A stretch of 64,000 nucleotides of DNA from Marinihelvus sp036351115 (GTDB lineage Bacteria > Pseudomonadota > Gammaproteobacteria > Xanthomonadales > SZUA-36): assembly GCA_036351115.1 (NCBI GenBank), contig JAZBOL010000057.1, forward strand, positions 68,811-132,810. The letters run 5' to 3'. Positions 50,783 to 61,633 of this stretch are shown here, piece after piece. The notes beneath the pieces were generated by a model. The model was not told the origin of the DNA. It searched no databases and worked only from the letters and a program-made list of their open reading frames with translations. Each line of letters begins with the position of its first letter. Positions within the stretch are counted from its first letter, which is position 1. A program made the translations under genes and the position numbers.

Positions 50783-52759
50783 TTGAAGGCGACACCATCT
50801 ATCGCAAAAACCCTGTCGGCATTGCTGCTGGTGACCGCCTGCGTTCATGCCGCGGAGGCGGCTGCATCGACCGATGCCGGGCCAAACGCCGTTCTCATCC
50901 GCGCCGAGGCCCTGTCTGAGCGTCGACTCCCTGACCGCATCGCCATCCCGGGCCGCGGATTCGCCACCGGCACTTCAGCGGCACTGGCCTGCATGGCTCA
51001 CCATGCCTGGCGGGATGCGCTCGTCGTTTACCTGCCGGATACCCGTGACTGCATGCCGCTGCGGGGGCTGCTCGCCCTCGCCCCACATGATCAGACCCTG
51101 CCGCGCGCCGTTCGCCGGGCGCAGCTGGAGCAACGCCTCGCCGGCGAAGACATCCTGGTTTTCCGGGCGGAGCTCGCCGAGGACTCGGCCGGCGAGTCGC
51201 TGGTCGGCTACCCGGTCCTGACCCAGGCGATCGCCGCCGATCAGTGCTCCTGCCCCGATCCCGGTAACGCCACGCCGGTGCTGGCGGCGCCGACCGGCGC
51301 ACCCCAACAGGTGGCGGAAGGCGCCGCGATCTCGACCATCGGTTTCAGCGCCACGGACAGTGACGGCGACACCCTGACCCCGAGCTTCTCGTTCCGCAAG
51401 GACACGGGCCTCAGTACACCGGGTCTGCCAGGCGGACTGGTGGCGAATTGCACGGGCAATGCGGGCACGCTGAGCTGCCCGGTCACCGGCACCGCGCCCG
51501 CGACCCTCGGCGAGTACGTCATTCGCCTGAGCGTGTCCGACGGCCTCGCATCCGCATCGAGGACCGCCACGCTGACCGTCACTTCGACTCGGCCTGCCGG
51601 TAGCCTCACCGTTTCGGCCATTTCGGGATCCACCACGGAGAGCGGTGGCCGGGCCAGTTTCACCGTGGTCCTGGACAATCCACCCACCCAGGACGTGTTT
51701 CTCTCCCTGTCGAGCAACGACCCCGGGGAGGGTACGGTCACGCCCACCAGCCTCACCTTCACGCCGGGCGACTGGAACGTGCCCCAACCGGTCACGGTCA
51801 CCGGCGTCGACGACGACATCCAGGACGGGCCAGTGACCTTCCAGGTACTGACCTCCAATACCCAGAGCACCGATGGTCTCTGGGACGACGTGGCCGTGGA
51901 CAATGTCGATGTCGTCAACCTGGACAATGAAGTGGTGACCCGCGTGGACCGGCCGGCAGGCGGACTGGCCGTACCGCTCGACTGCGGCGCCGGCGCCCTG
52001 CAGCGGAGGTTCGCGGTCGACGAGACCCGGGCGGTGTTCGATGTGAATGTCGGACTCAGCGTGGCTCATGGCCGGCGCGGTGACCTCGCGGCCACCCTGG
52101 AATCTCCCGACGGAACGGTGCGGAGCATCCTGCTCTCCGATGCCGGAGATTTGAACGCCGATTACGATGTCCTGTTCGACGGGGATGGCGGTGGAGCCAC
52201 CAACAGTGGTGCAAACGATGATCTCGGCGCACCGATCCAGGACCGGCGGGTGCTCCAGGCGGCGCTCACGGACTACAAGGGTGAGATCCCGCTCGGAGAC
52301 TGGGTCCTGACCCTGTGCGACGCGGCGCCGGGCATCGACGACGGTAACTACCTGGGCGCGTTCCTGGAAATCACGCCGCTGATCCCCAACGCCGCGGAAT
52401 TCTGCAACGGCAACGTGGTGACCGGCGTCACCGCCAGTGAGAACGCGGCGTTCGAAGCCTGCGAAGTGCTGTCCGTCGGTCCGCTCACGGGAGAAGCGGA
52501 TGCGGACATTTACCTGTCGAGCGGTTGGGAAATCCTCATCGAACCCGAGTTCGAGATCCAGCAAGGCGCCACGCTCCGGGCCACCACCAGCGGCCAGAGC
52601 CTCTGCCTCGTCAGCGCCGAACCCATGCCACGCGGCAGCCACTCCTGCGTGGATCAGATCTGTGAAGTGAACTCAGCCTGCTGCGATTCCGCCTTCAGCC
52701 AACAGTGCCTTGACCAGGTCCAGTCGATCTGCGGGCTCAGCTGCGACCCCAACCCCTGA
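50783..52759 (+). CDS. Secreted protein with Ca-binding Ig-like, Calx-beta-like and P-domains and a Cys-rich tail
   Basis: A 658-residue exported protein. TTG at 50783 gives a signal peptide (KTLSALLLVTACVHAAEA), with GGAG upstream. Residues about 165-270 hold a cadherin-like/Ig domain (DSDGDTLTPSFSF); about 275-385 a Calx-beta-like domain (STTESGGRASFTVVLDNPP); about 395-515 a proprotein-convertase P-domain (VNVGLSVAHGRRGDLAATLESPDGT, then GEIPLGDWVLTLCD); and about 600-658 a Cys-rich tail (CVDQICEVNSACCDSAF, then CGLSCDP). No peptidase domain is present. The P-domain suggests a structural or adhesive part of the cell surface. Gene neighbours give no function. Confidence 0.7.
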   Translation: MKATPSIAKTLSALLLVTACVHAAEAAASTDAGPNAVLIRAEALSERRLPDRIAIPGRGFATGTSAALACMAHHAWRDALVVYLPDTRDCMPLRGLLALAPHDQTLPRAVRRAQLEQRLAGEDILVFRAELAEDSAGESLVGYPVLTQAIAADQCSCPDPGNATPVLAAPTGAPQQVAEGAAISTIGFSATDSDGDTLTPSFSFRKDTGLSTPGLPGGLVANCTGNAGTLSCPVTGTAPATLGEYVIRLSVSDGLASASRTATLTVTSTRPAGSLTVSAISGSTTESGGRASFTVVLDNPPTQDVFLSLSSNDPGEGTVTPTSLTFTPGDWNVPQPVTVTGVDDDIQDGPVTFQVLTSNTQSTDGLWDDVAVDNVDVVNLDNEVVTRVDRPAGGLAVPLDCGAGALQRRFAVDETRAVFDVNVGLSVAHGRRGDLAATLESPDGTVRSILLSDAGDLNADYDVLFDGDGGGATNSGANDDLGAPIQDRRVLQAALTDYKGEIPLGDWVLTLCDAAPGIDDGNYLGAFLEITPLIPNAAEFCNGNVVTGVTASENAAFEACEVLSVGPLTGEADADIYLSSGWEILIEPEFEIQQGATLRATTSGQSLCLVSAEPMPRGSHSCVDQICEVNSACCDSAFSQQCLDQVQSICGLSCDPNP

Positions 52760-52804
52760 AGCCATTCCCGATGACACGCCTCAGGCCCGGGTTGCGCCCC
52801 CCGT

Positions 52805-55033
52805 TCAGGCCCTGGCCCGGTCACCGAGCGGCAAGGTGTCGCGACGCACCCCCGTCGCGGCAAACAGGGCGTTTGCCAACGCCGGCCCCAGCGGCGGCGT
52901 ACCCGGCTCGCCCACCCCCGTAGGGGCCGTATCGGACGCCACGATGTGGACCTCCACCGCCGGCATCTCGTTGATGCGGAGCGGGCGGTAGCGGTCGAAG
53001 TTGCCCTGCTCCACGCGTCCCCCGTCGAGGGTGATTTCCTCACGCAGCGCGGCCGAGAGTCCGTAGCCGATGGCGCCCTCCATCTGGGCGCGGATCACGT
53101 CCGGGTTGATCGCGATGCCGCAGTCCACGGCGCAAACCACGCGATCGACGGTGAACCGGTCCTGACCGTCCACGGAAACCTCGACCACCTCTGCCACGAA
53201 GGAGCCGAAGGACTCGTGCACAGCGATGCCCCGGCCCCTTCCCGACGGCAGCGGATCGCCCCAGCCCGCGCGCTCTGCTGCGGTCTCGAGCACCGCGAGG
53301 TGTCGCGGATGATTTTTCAGCAGCTTCCGGCGCAGCTCGAAGGGGTCCTGACCGGCAGCAGCGGCGAGTTCATCGATGAACGCCTCCACAACGAAGGCAT
53401 TTTGCGTGTGACCCACGGAGCGCCACCAGAGCACGGGAACGCCGGTCTCCACCGGATGCCAGTCCACACGCACGTTGGGAATGTCGTAGGGCAGCTCCCG
53501 GGCGCCCTCCACGGCCGAGACATCCAGGCCGTCCTGGATCATGACTTCGAACGGGGTGTTCTCCAGGATGGACTGCACGGCGGTGCGGTGGCGCCAGGCC
53601 ACGATAGCGCCGTTCTGGTCCAGGGCCGCCTCGAGGTCGTGCACGCTCATGGGCCGGTAATAACCGGCACGCATGTCGTCCTCCCGCGTCCACATGAGCT
53701 TGAGCGGCGCCTTCGCCTTCATGGCCCGGGCCACCATCACGGCCTCGGCCACGTAATCGCTGTTGGGGGCTGCGCGCCGGCCGAAACTGCCGCCCGCCCA
53801 GACCGTTTGCACCCGGACCTGTTCCGGCGCCAGGCCCGCAATCTGCGCCGCCACCTGCTGATCCACCGTGGGCAGCTGCGCGCCGGTCCAGATGTCGCAT
53901 CGGTCACGCTCCAGGCGCACGACACAATCCATGGGTTCCATGGTCGCGTGCGCGAGGAAAGGAAAACGAAACCGCCGGCGCACGACCTGCTCGCCTTCCC
54001 TGAGGGCCTGGTCGACGTTCCCGTCGTCCCGGGCCGTGATGCTGTCATCGGCCAGCGCGGCTTCGAACGCAGCCCGGAGCGCCTCGCTACCCCGCCGTTC
54101 CGCCCCGTCCTCGTTCCACTCGACCACCAGGGCATCGCGCCCTTTCTTCGCCGCCCAGTAACCGTCCGCCACCACGGCGACGCCGCGGGAGATTTCCACC
54201 ACCTCCCGCACGCCGGGTACGGCCAGGGCTTTCGTGGCGTCAAAGGAAGCCACCGTCGCACCAAAGCGCGGCGGGTGGGCGACGAGCGCCGTCAGCATGC
54301 CGGGCAGGGCCTGGTCGAGCGTGAACATGGCGCTGCCGTCGGTCTTCGACGGCGAGTCGAGCCGCGGCACGTGCGTGCCGATCAGCTTGAACTCACCGGG
54401 CGCCTTGAGCGCCGGATCGGCCGGCGGCGACACGGCGGAGGCCGCATCGGCGAGCGCTCCGAAAGCGGCCTGCCGGCCGCTGGGGCCGTGGCGCACGACG
54501 CCACCCGCGACCGTGAGCGTATGGGCCGGCACACCCCAGCGGGCAGCGGCCGCACCCACCAGCATGGCGCGGGCGGCGGCAGCGGCTTCCCGGAGTTGCT
54601 GCCAGGAGTTGGCGATCGAGGTCGAACCGCCCGTGGCCTGCACCGGGCCGAAGAAGAGGTTGTTGTATCGGCTCGCGTCCGCCGGCGCGAATTCCGCCCG
54701 CATCTGCGACCAGTCCGCATCCAGTTCCTCGGCGACGATCGTGGGCAGACCGGTCGTGACCCCCTGCCCCTTGTCGAGATGCTTGATCATCACCGTGACC
54801 GTGTTGTCGGATCCGATCCGGATAAAGGGGCCGAACTCGGTCAGCGAACCGGGATCGTCCATGGCCGCCTCGAGCAGGCGGGGACTGCCGACCAGGCTAC
54901 CGACCATGAATCCGCCGCCGGCGAGGCCGATGACTTGCAGAAACCGCCGACGATCCGGCCGATCGAGCTCACCGGCGCCTGGCTCCGTCGCAACGTCATC
55001 GCTGATAAGGCGCTGCAGTAAACGTGGGTTCAT
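52805..55033 (-). CDS. Molybdenum hydroxylase large subunit (xanthine dehydrogenase family, Ior-type)
   Basis: A 742-residue molybdopterin cofactor-binding subunit. Residues 40-70 carry a twin-arginine signal (DRPDRRRFLQVIGLAGGGFMVGS), so the folded, cofactor-loaded enzyme is exported by Tat. The MPT-binding signatures are present: GGSFGRRAAPNSDYVAEAVMVA near residue 420 and GVGEPGTPPLGPALANALFA at the C-terminus with the catalytic glutamate. It resembles isoquinoline 1-oxidoreductase beta subunits and aldehyde dehydrogenases of the same class. The start at 55033 is one base after the small-subunit stop codon. Confidence 0.92.
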   Translation of the reverse strand: MNPRLLQRLISDDVATEPGAGELDRPDRRRFLQVIGLAGGGFMVGSLVGSPRLLEAAMDDPGSLTEFGPFIRIGSDNTVTVMIKHLDKGQGVTTGLPTIVAEELDADWSQMRAEFAPADASRYNNLFFGPVQATGGSTSIANSWQQLREAAAAARAMLVGAAAARWGVPAHTLTVAGGVVRHGPSGRQAAFGALADAASAVSPPADPALKAPGEFKLIGTHVPRLDSPSKTDGSAMFTLDQALPGMLTALVAHPPRFGATVASFDATKALAVPGVREVVEISRGVAVVADGYWAAKKGRDALVVEWNEDGAERRGSEALRAAFEAALADDSITARDDGNVDQALREGEQVVRRRFRFPFLAHATMEPMDCVVRLERDRCDIWTGAQLPTVDQQVAAQIAGLAPEQVRVQTVWAGGSFGRRAAPNSDYVAEAVMVARAMKAKAPLKLMWTREDDMRAGYYRPMSVHDLEAALDQNGAIVAWRHRTAVQSILENTPFEVMIQDGLDVSAVEGARELPYDIPNVRVDWHPVETGVPVLWWRSVGHTQNAFVVEAFIDELAAAAGQDPFELRRKLLKNHPRHLAVLETAAERAGWGDPLPSGRGRGIAVHESFGSFVAEVVEVSVDGQDRFTVDRVVCAVDCGIAINPDVIRAQMEGAIGYGLSAALREEITLDGGRVEQGNFDRYRPLRINEMPAVEVHIVASDTAPTGVGEPGTPPLGPALANALFAATGVRRDTLPLGDRARA

Positions 55034-55034
55034 T

Positions 55035-55508
55035 TCAGGCCTCCAGGGCGTCGGCGGCTTCGTGAATGGCGGCACGAATCCGGTGATAGGTGGCGCAGCG
55101 GCACAGGTTGCCCTGCATGGCCGCGTCGATGTCCGCGTCGCTTGGGCGGGAATTGCCGGCCAGCAGCGCGGTCGCGCTCATCATCTGGCCGGACTGGCAG
55201 TAGCCGCACTGGACCACGTCCAGGGAGCGCCAGGCGTCGCGGACGGCCTGCCCGGCCCGGGCCGACGCGCCGTCCGTTACGCCTTCCACGGTGGTGATCT
55301 CGCGACCCTCGGCCGCGGACGCCGGCAGCACGCAGGAGCGCATGGCCTGGCCGTCGACGTGCACGGTGCAGGCGCCGCACTGGGCGATGCCGCACCCGAA
55401 CTTGGTGCCGGTCAATCCGAGATCTTCCCGGAGCACCCACAGCAACGGCTTGTCCGCCGGTGTATCGACCGTGTGGTTCTGACCGTTGACCTTCAGGGTT
55501 AGGGGCAT
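55035..55508 (-). CDS. (2Fe-2S) small subunit of the molybdenum hydroxylase
   Basis: A 157-residue protein with two [2Fe-2S] sites. The N-terminal ferredoxin-like motif is GTKFGCGIAQCGACTVHVDGQAMRSC; the C-terminal four-cysteine domain is CGYCQSGQMM, then GNLCRCATYHRI. This is the standard electron-transfer subunit of the xanthine dehydrogenase family. It lacks its own signal and is expected to hitchhike through Tat with the large subunit. The two genes form an operon with a one-base spacer; no FAD subunit or XdhC-type maturation gene is adjacent, as in two-subunit Ior-type enzymes. Confidence 0.95.
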   Translation of the reverse strand: MPLTLKVNGQNHTVDTPADKPLLWVLREDLGLTGTKFGCGIAQCGACTVHVDGQAMRSCVLPASAAEGREITTVEGVTDGASARAGQAVRDAWRSLDVVQCGYCQSGQMMSATALLAGNSRPSDADIDAAMQGNLCRCATYHRIRAAIHEAADALEA

Positions 55509-55571
55509 GTGACTATCCTCTGGCTGGATGAGGTGAAGTTAGCAGACTGGCCGCAAAGGTTTCATTGCGTC

Positions 55572-57242
55572 TCAGCGGGTCTGTGCCGCCGGCGAACCCA
55601 GGGCCTCGCACAGGGCGATATTGTCCGGCACGACGCGCTCGATCGGAATCTGTCCCGGCGCCGCCAGGCCATCGAGCCGAAAAGTGACCATGCCCTGGTT
55701 GCAACCGGTGAAGTCGACGCGGAGCGTGCCCGCCGGCCGGCTTTCCGGTTCGGGCGAGGTCGCGTCGAAGCGTCCACCTTCCGTAACCGAGACCTCGAGG
55801 CTTGCACCGGTGGCGTCCACGGGACCGATGGCCGTGAACCAGCGATGGCCCGGTTCTCCGAGCACGGCCACCGCATCTGCCGGGCGTTCCGTGTCGTAGG
55901 TGAACCAGGACAGGAACAGGAGTTCCCGATCGGGAAACACGTTGATGAAAAAGCCCTGGCCGGCCGTATCCGGGTCGAACCAGGCATCGTTGAGGCCGGC
56001 ATTCACGGAAAACGGCGGCTCGGAGACCGGCTCACCGTCGGACAGCCGGAACACGCCGCGCCCCGCCGCGGAAAGGTAAACCGATCCGTCCTCCCCGGCG
56101 CCAAAGGTGAGAATGCTGAACCCGCTGTTGTCCAGGACGTCCTGCCGCCAGTCGTCCGCCTCGCGCCGCAGGCCCCAGATCGTGCCCGTGCAGTAGTCTC
56201 CGAACAGGTAGCGCCCGTGCAGGTCGGGATAGGCGCTCCCGCGATAGACGACGCCGCCGGTGACGGAACAGCCCTGTCCGTGGTCATAGCCGCCGACCGG
56301 CAGAACCAGGTCCCGCGTGTCGCAACCGGACTGGAAGCATTCCTCGCCCTCCATGCGATTCCACCCGTAATTCTGGCCGCCGCCGTCCAGGGCGCCCTGC
56401 ACGTTGATTTCTTCGAAGCGGTTCTGGCCCACATCGGCGATGTACAGATCGCCCAGGAGGGGATCGAAGGCCATCCGCCAGGGATTGCGCAAGCCGAGCG
56501 CCCAGATCTCGTCCCGGAGGGGCTCGCCGATGAAGGGGTTGTCCGGCGGGACGGCATAGGTGCCGTGCGCCGGATCGACATCGATGCGGATCAGCTTGCC
56601 CAGCAGCGACGTCGGGTTCTGGGCCAACCCATCCGGGTCGCCGGCGCCGCCGCCGTCGCCGATGCCGAGGTACAGGTAGCCATCCGTGCCAAACTGGATT
56701 TGCCCGCCATTGTGGTTCGACCGGGGCTGGGCCACGGTGAGGATAATCTCCTCGCTGGACGCGAGGGCCTGGTCCGGATCTGTTGAACGGCGGAACCGGG
56801 ATAGAACCGTGTCCCCGTCAAGGTTCGTATACCAGGTGTAGAACGCCCCGGTGTGACGATAATCCGGCGGGAACGCGAGACTGAGCAAGCCCCGTTCGCC
56901 ACCCGTGGCAACGCGGTCACGCAGGTCCAGGAAGGGCGCATCGAGCTCTTCGCCGTTCTCGATCACCCAGATTCGGCCGGCCTGTTCCACCAGGTACAGG
57001 CGACCGCTGCCGTCGCCGGCGTTGCGTATATCCACCACCGCCGGCCGGTCCGAGATCGGTTCGTACTGCAGGCTGACCGCGCCTGCCGGTCCGGGATAGA
57101 ACAGAAGCCCGCACAGGAGAAAAGCCAGGGGAAGCGCCAGGAAAAACGGCGAGGACAGGCCGCGGTGCAGCAACCACCGCACAGCCTTCGGAGCCGGGCG
57201 CCGACCCGCAGGGTGCGTCCGCAAACGTGAGATCACGCGCAT
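55572..57242 (-). CDS. PQQ-dependent sugar dehydrogenase with an extra C-terminal module
   Basis: A 556-residue exported protein. After a basic leader and a hydrophobic segment (FFLALPLAFLLCGLLF), residues about 55-405 are a six-bladed propeller of soluble PQQ glucose/aldose sugar dehydrogenases (GERGLLSLAFPPDYRHTGAFYTWYTN, DGYLYLGIGDGGGAGDP, DEIWALGLRNPWRMAFDPL, YGWNRMEGEECF). Residues about 410-556 are an added module, DAWFDPDTAGQGFFINVFPD and FLSWFTYDTERP. The start at 57242 has CTGGAAG upstream and lies 20 bases after the substrate-binding protein gene. It oxidises an aldose in the periplasm; the acceptor is unknown. Confidence 0.85.
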   Translation of the reverse strand: MRVISRLRTHPAGRRPAPKAVRWLLHRGLSSPFFLALPLAFLLCGLLFYPGPAGAVSLQYEPISDRPAVVDIRNAGDGSGRLYLVEQAGRIWVIENGEELDAPFLDLRDRVATGGERGLLSLAFPPDYRHTGAFYTWYTNLDGDTVLSRFRRSTDPDQALASSEEIILTVAQPRSNHNGGQIQFGTDGYLYLGIGDGGGAGDPDGLAQNPTSLLGKLIRIDVDPAHGTYAVPPDNPFIGEPLRDEIWALGLRNPWRMAFDPLLGDLYIADVGQNRFEEINVQGALDGGGQNYGWNRMEGEECFQSGCDTRDLVLPVGGYDHGQGCSVTGGVVYRGSAYPDLHGRYLFGDYCTGTIWGLRREADDWRQDVLDNSGFSILTFGAGEDGSVYLSAAGRGVFRLSDGEPVSEPPFSVNAGLNDAWFDPDTAGQGFFINVFPDRELLFLSWFTYDTERPADAVAVLGEPGHRWFTAIGPVDATGASLEVSVTEGGRFDATSPEPESRPAGTLRVDFTGCNQGMVTFRLDGLAAPGQIPIERVVPDNIALCEALGSPAAQTR

Positions 57243-57261
57243 GCTTCCAGTGTAGTGCAGA

Positions 57262-58122
57262 TCAGACGCCGTGCCAGAGCCGATCCAGGTCGAAATGCGC
57301 GCTGTCGACCACGCCCTGTGCCCGCAGCGCGTCGAAGGCACGGTGCAGGGCCTCCACGGGCGCTTCGAAATCGGTTTCCCATTGGACCGCACCGAGCCAG
57401 GACCGGGCTTGCTCCACCCGCAACCCGTAGGTCTCCGCAATTCGATCCGCGGCATCGGACTGGCGCTTGAAGCGCCGGCCCCGTTCCGCCACCCGCTCCA
57501 GCACGGCCCTCAGGAGCGGATCGGCACCGGGCAGAAGTTCGCGCCGGGCCGAAACCACGAAAGCGGGCCAGGGAACCTCCCGCACACCGAGGCGCCGAAA
57601 CTCGCCGGCGTCCACCAGGGGCTGGGTCATGTGCTTCTCCCAGAGAAACAGGTCCGCCTCCCCCGCCGCCAGGGCGCGACGGGCGCCGTCCAGGTTTTCC
57701 ACCACGACGAAACGCATATCGCCCGTGTTCCAGCCACGCGCCGCGGCATCGACGATGGCGATCAGGTGGGACCCGGAGCCGTAACGGCTGATGGCCACGC
57801 GCTGGTTCTCCAGCGCCGCCATGCTTTCCCAGGGACTCGCCGCCGCCACGTGCAGGCCCCAGGTCAGGGGTGAGCGAACGAACACCTTCACCAGGCGGTT
57901 TCGGTCGTGGGCCAGGACATCGGCCACGGCGCCCTCGGTCAAAACCAGGGCGAGGTCGAGCTCGCCCTCGCGCAGCGCCCGGGTCATCTCGCCGGTCCCC
58001 TCGGGCACCTCGCGGTAGTCCACCTCGACATCGAGACCGTCGAAGACACCGTTTTCCAGGGCGAGGCGCCAGGGGTAATTGAAGTGCTCCGGCACACCGC
58101 CGACGCGGAGAAGCTGGGTCAT
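57262..58122 (-). CDS. Substrate-binding-domain protein without a signal peptide
   Basis: A 286-residue protein with the periplasmic binding protein type 2 fold: LLRVGGVPEHFNYPWRLALENGVFDGLDVEVDYREVPEGTG, then LREGELDLALVLTEGAVADVLA and VAISRYGSGSHLIAIVDAAARGWN, as in NMT1/TauA-like proteins. No signal peptide or lipobox is visible, so it is predicted to stay in the cytoplasm. No ABC permease or ATPase is near it. It precedes the PQQ sugar dehydrogenase gene in the same direction. The ligand and function are unknown. Confidence 0.65.
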   Translation of the reverse strand: MTQLLRVGGVPEHFNYPWRLALENGVFDGLDVEVDYREVPEGTGEMTRALREGELDLALVLTEGAVADVLAHDRNRLVKVFVRSPLTWGLHVAAASPWESMAALENQRVAISRYGSGSHLIAIVDAAARGWNTGDMRFVVVENLDGARRALAAGEADLFLWEKHMTQPLVDAGEFRRLGVREVPWPAFVVSARRELLPGADPLLRAVLERVAERGRRFKRQSDAADRIAETYGLRVEQARSWLGAVQWETDFEAPVEALHRAFDALRAQGVVDSAHFDLDRLWHGV

Positions 58123-58245
58123 GAAAATTCATCCGGAATGGTCCAGTGCCGAGCATACCGTGTCCCGGTTCCGGGATGATGACCCCCCGGGGTATCTGAC
58201 CGGCTATGATCTCCTCAACTGACGCCCGCCTTGCCGGACCTTGCC

Positions 58246-58713
58246 ATGAAAGCCATTCTTCTGCTGGTCAGCCATGCGCTTATGCTGTTCATCGGACTCG
58301 CGCTCGGACTTTACCTGCTGCCCATACTCACCGCCCCGCCGTCACCGGACAGCGACCGGCTCGCCGCCATGGCGCAGGGCGCGGCGTACTCCGGTGAACT
58401 GACCCGGGAGCTGCGGGGCAGCGATTTTCTGCACTGGGGCGAAGGCACGCTGAGCGTCAGTCCCGCACGCATCGTCCACGAGGGCAAGCTGGCGCCGGGG
58501 CCGGATTACAGGCTGTACCTGCTGGAGGATTTCGTGGAACACGAGGACGAGTTTCTTCCGCTCAAAGACCGGGCGCGCCTGGTCGGCGATGTCAAATCCT
58601 TCGACGGCTTCATCCTCGACGTGCCGGCCGACGTGGACGTGGCGAAGTACACCACGGCCGTGGTGTGGTGCGAGGCTTTCGGGGAATTCATCACCGCGAC
58701 GCGCTATCGCTGA
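58246..58713 (+). CDS. DM13-domain exported/membrane-anchored protein
   Basis: A 155-residue protein with an N-terminal membrane anchor (ILLLVSHALMLFIGLALGLYLLP). Residues about 45-155 are a DM13 domain: YSGELTRELRGSDFLHWGEGTLSV, YRLYLLEDFVEHEDEF, and VGDVKSFDGFILDVPADVDVAKYTTAVVWCEAFGEFI. DM13 domains are thought to be electron-transfer units with a redox-active cysteine; one cysteine is present here in VVWCEAF. It is divergent from the substrate-binding gene. The ATG at 58246 is chosen over TTG at 58231. Confidence 0.82.
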   Translation: MKAILLLVSHALMLFIGLALGLYLLPILTAPPSPDSDRLAAMAQGAAYSGELTRELRGSDFLHWGEGTLSVSPARIVHEGKLAPGPDYRLYLLEDFVEHEDEFLPLKDRARLVGDVKSFDGFILDVPADVDVAKYTTAVVWCEAFGEFITATRYR

Positions 58714-58736
58714 ACACCGGGGCCGACCCCCAGGGC

Positions 58737-58767
58737 AAAAAAAAGGGCGGCCTGCTCAGGCCGCCCT
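58737..58767 (-). terminator. Rho-independent terminator of clpB
   Basis: On the minus strand, AGGGCGGCCTG and CAGGCCGCCCT form a long GC-rich stem with a tight loop and run into eight Ts. It is 39 bases past the clpB stop codon and also separates it from the convergent DM13 gene. Confidence 0.92.
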
Positions 58768-58806
58768 CGGGGTCAATGAAACGGTTCGGGCCGAAGCCCC
58801 CGCGTA

Positions 58807-61377
<2,571 letters not shown>

Positions 61378-61460
61378 GTCGGTTTCCCTCAAATCGTGTT
61401 GGGGGCAAACTGCCCCGCGAATGCTGTAGATTTGTGGGCTTTCAGCCGGTCAATCAACGG

Positions 61461-61490
61461 CTTGGGGAGGATTTGTTGATTCCGGTCAAG
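61461..61490 (-). promoter_or_regulatory. Sigma-32-like heat-shock promoter of clpB
   Basis: On the minus strand CTTGACC and CCCCAAG are separated by 16 bases, near the heat-shock consensus CTTGAA/CCCCAT. It lies about 85 bases before the clpB start, fitting heat-induced expression. Confidence 0.55.
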
Positions 61491-61633
61491 TGAATGTCTA
61501 CGCAGGACAACCCCAATCCCGGGCCCTTGGCGGAAGCGGAGGCGATCCGCCGTTAGACCTATAGTGAACAAAGGCTCGCAGCGTCCGTAACGCGGATCCG
61601 GGCCCCGAAATCCGGCCAGAGGAACCCACCACC

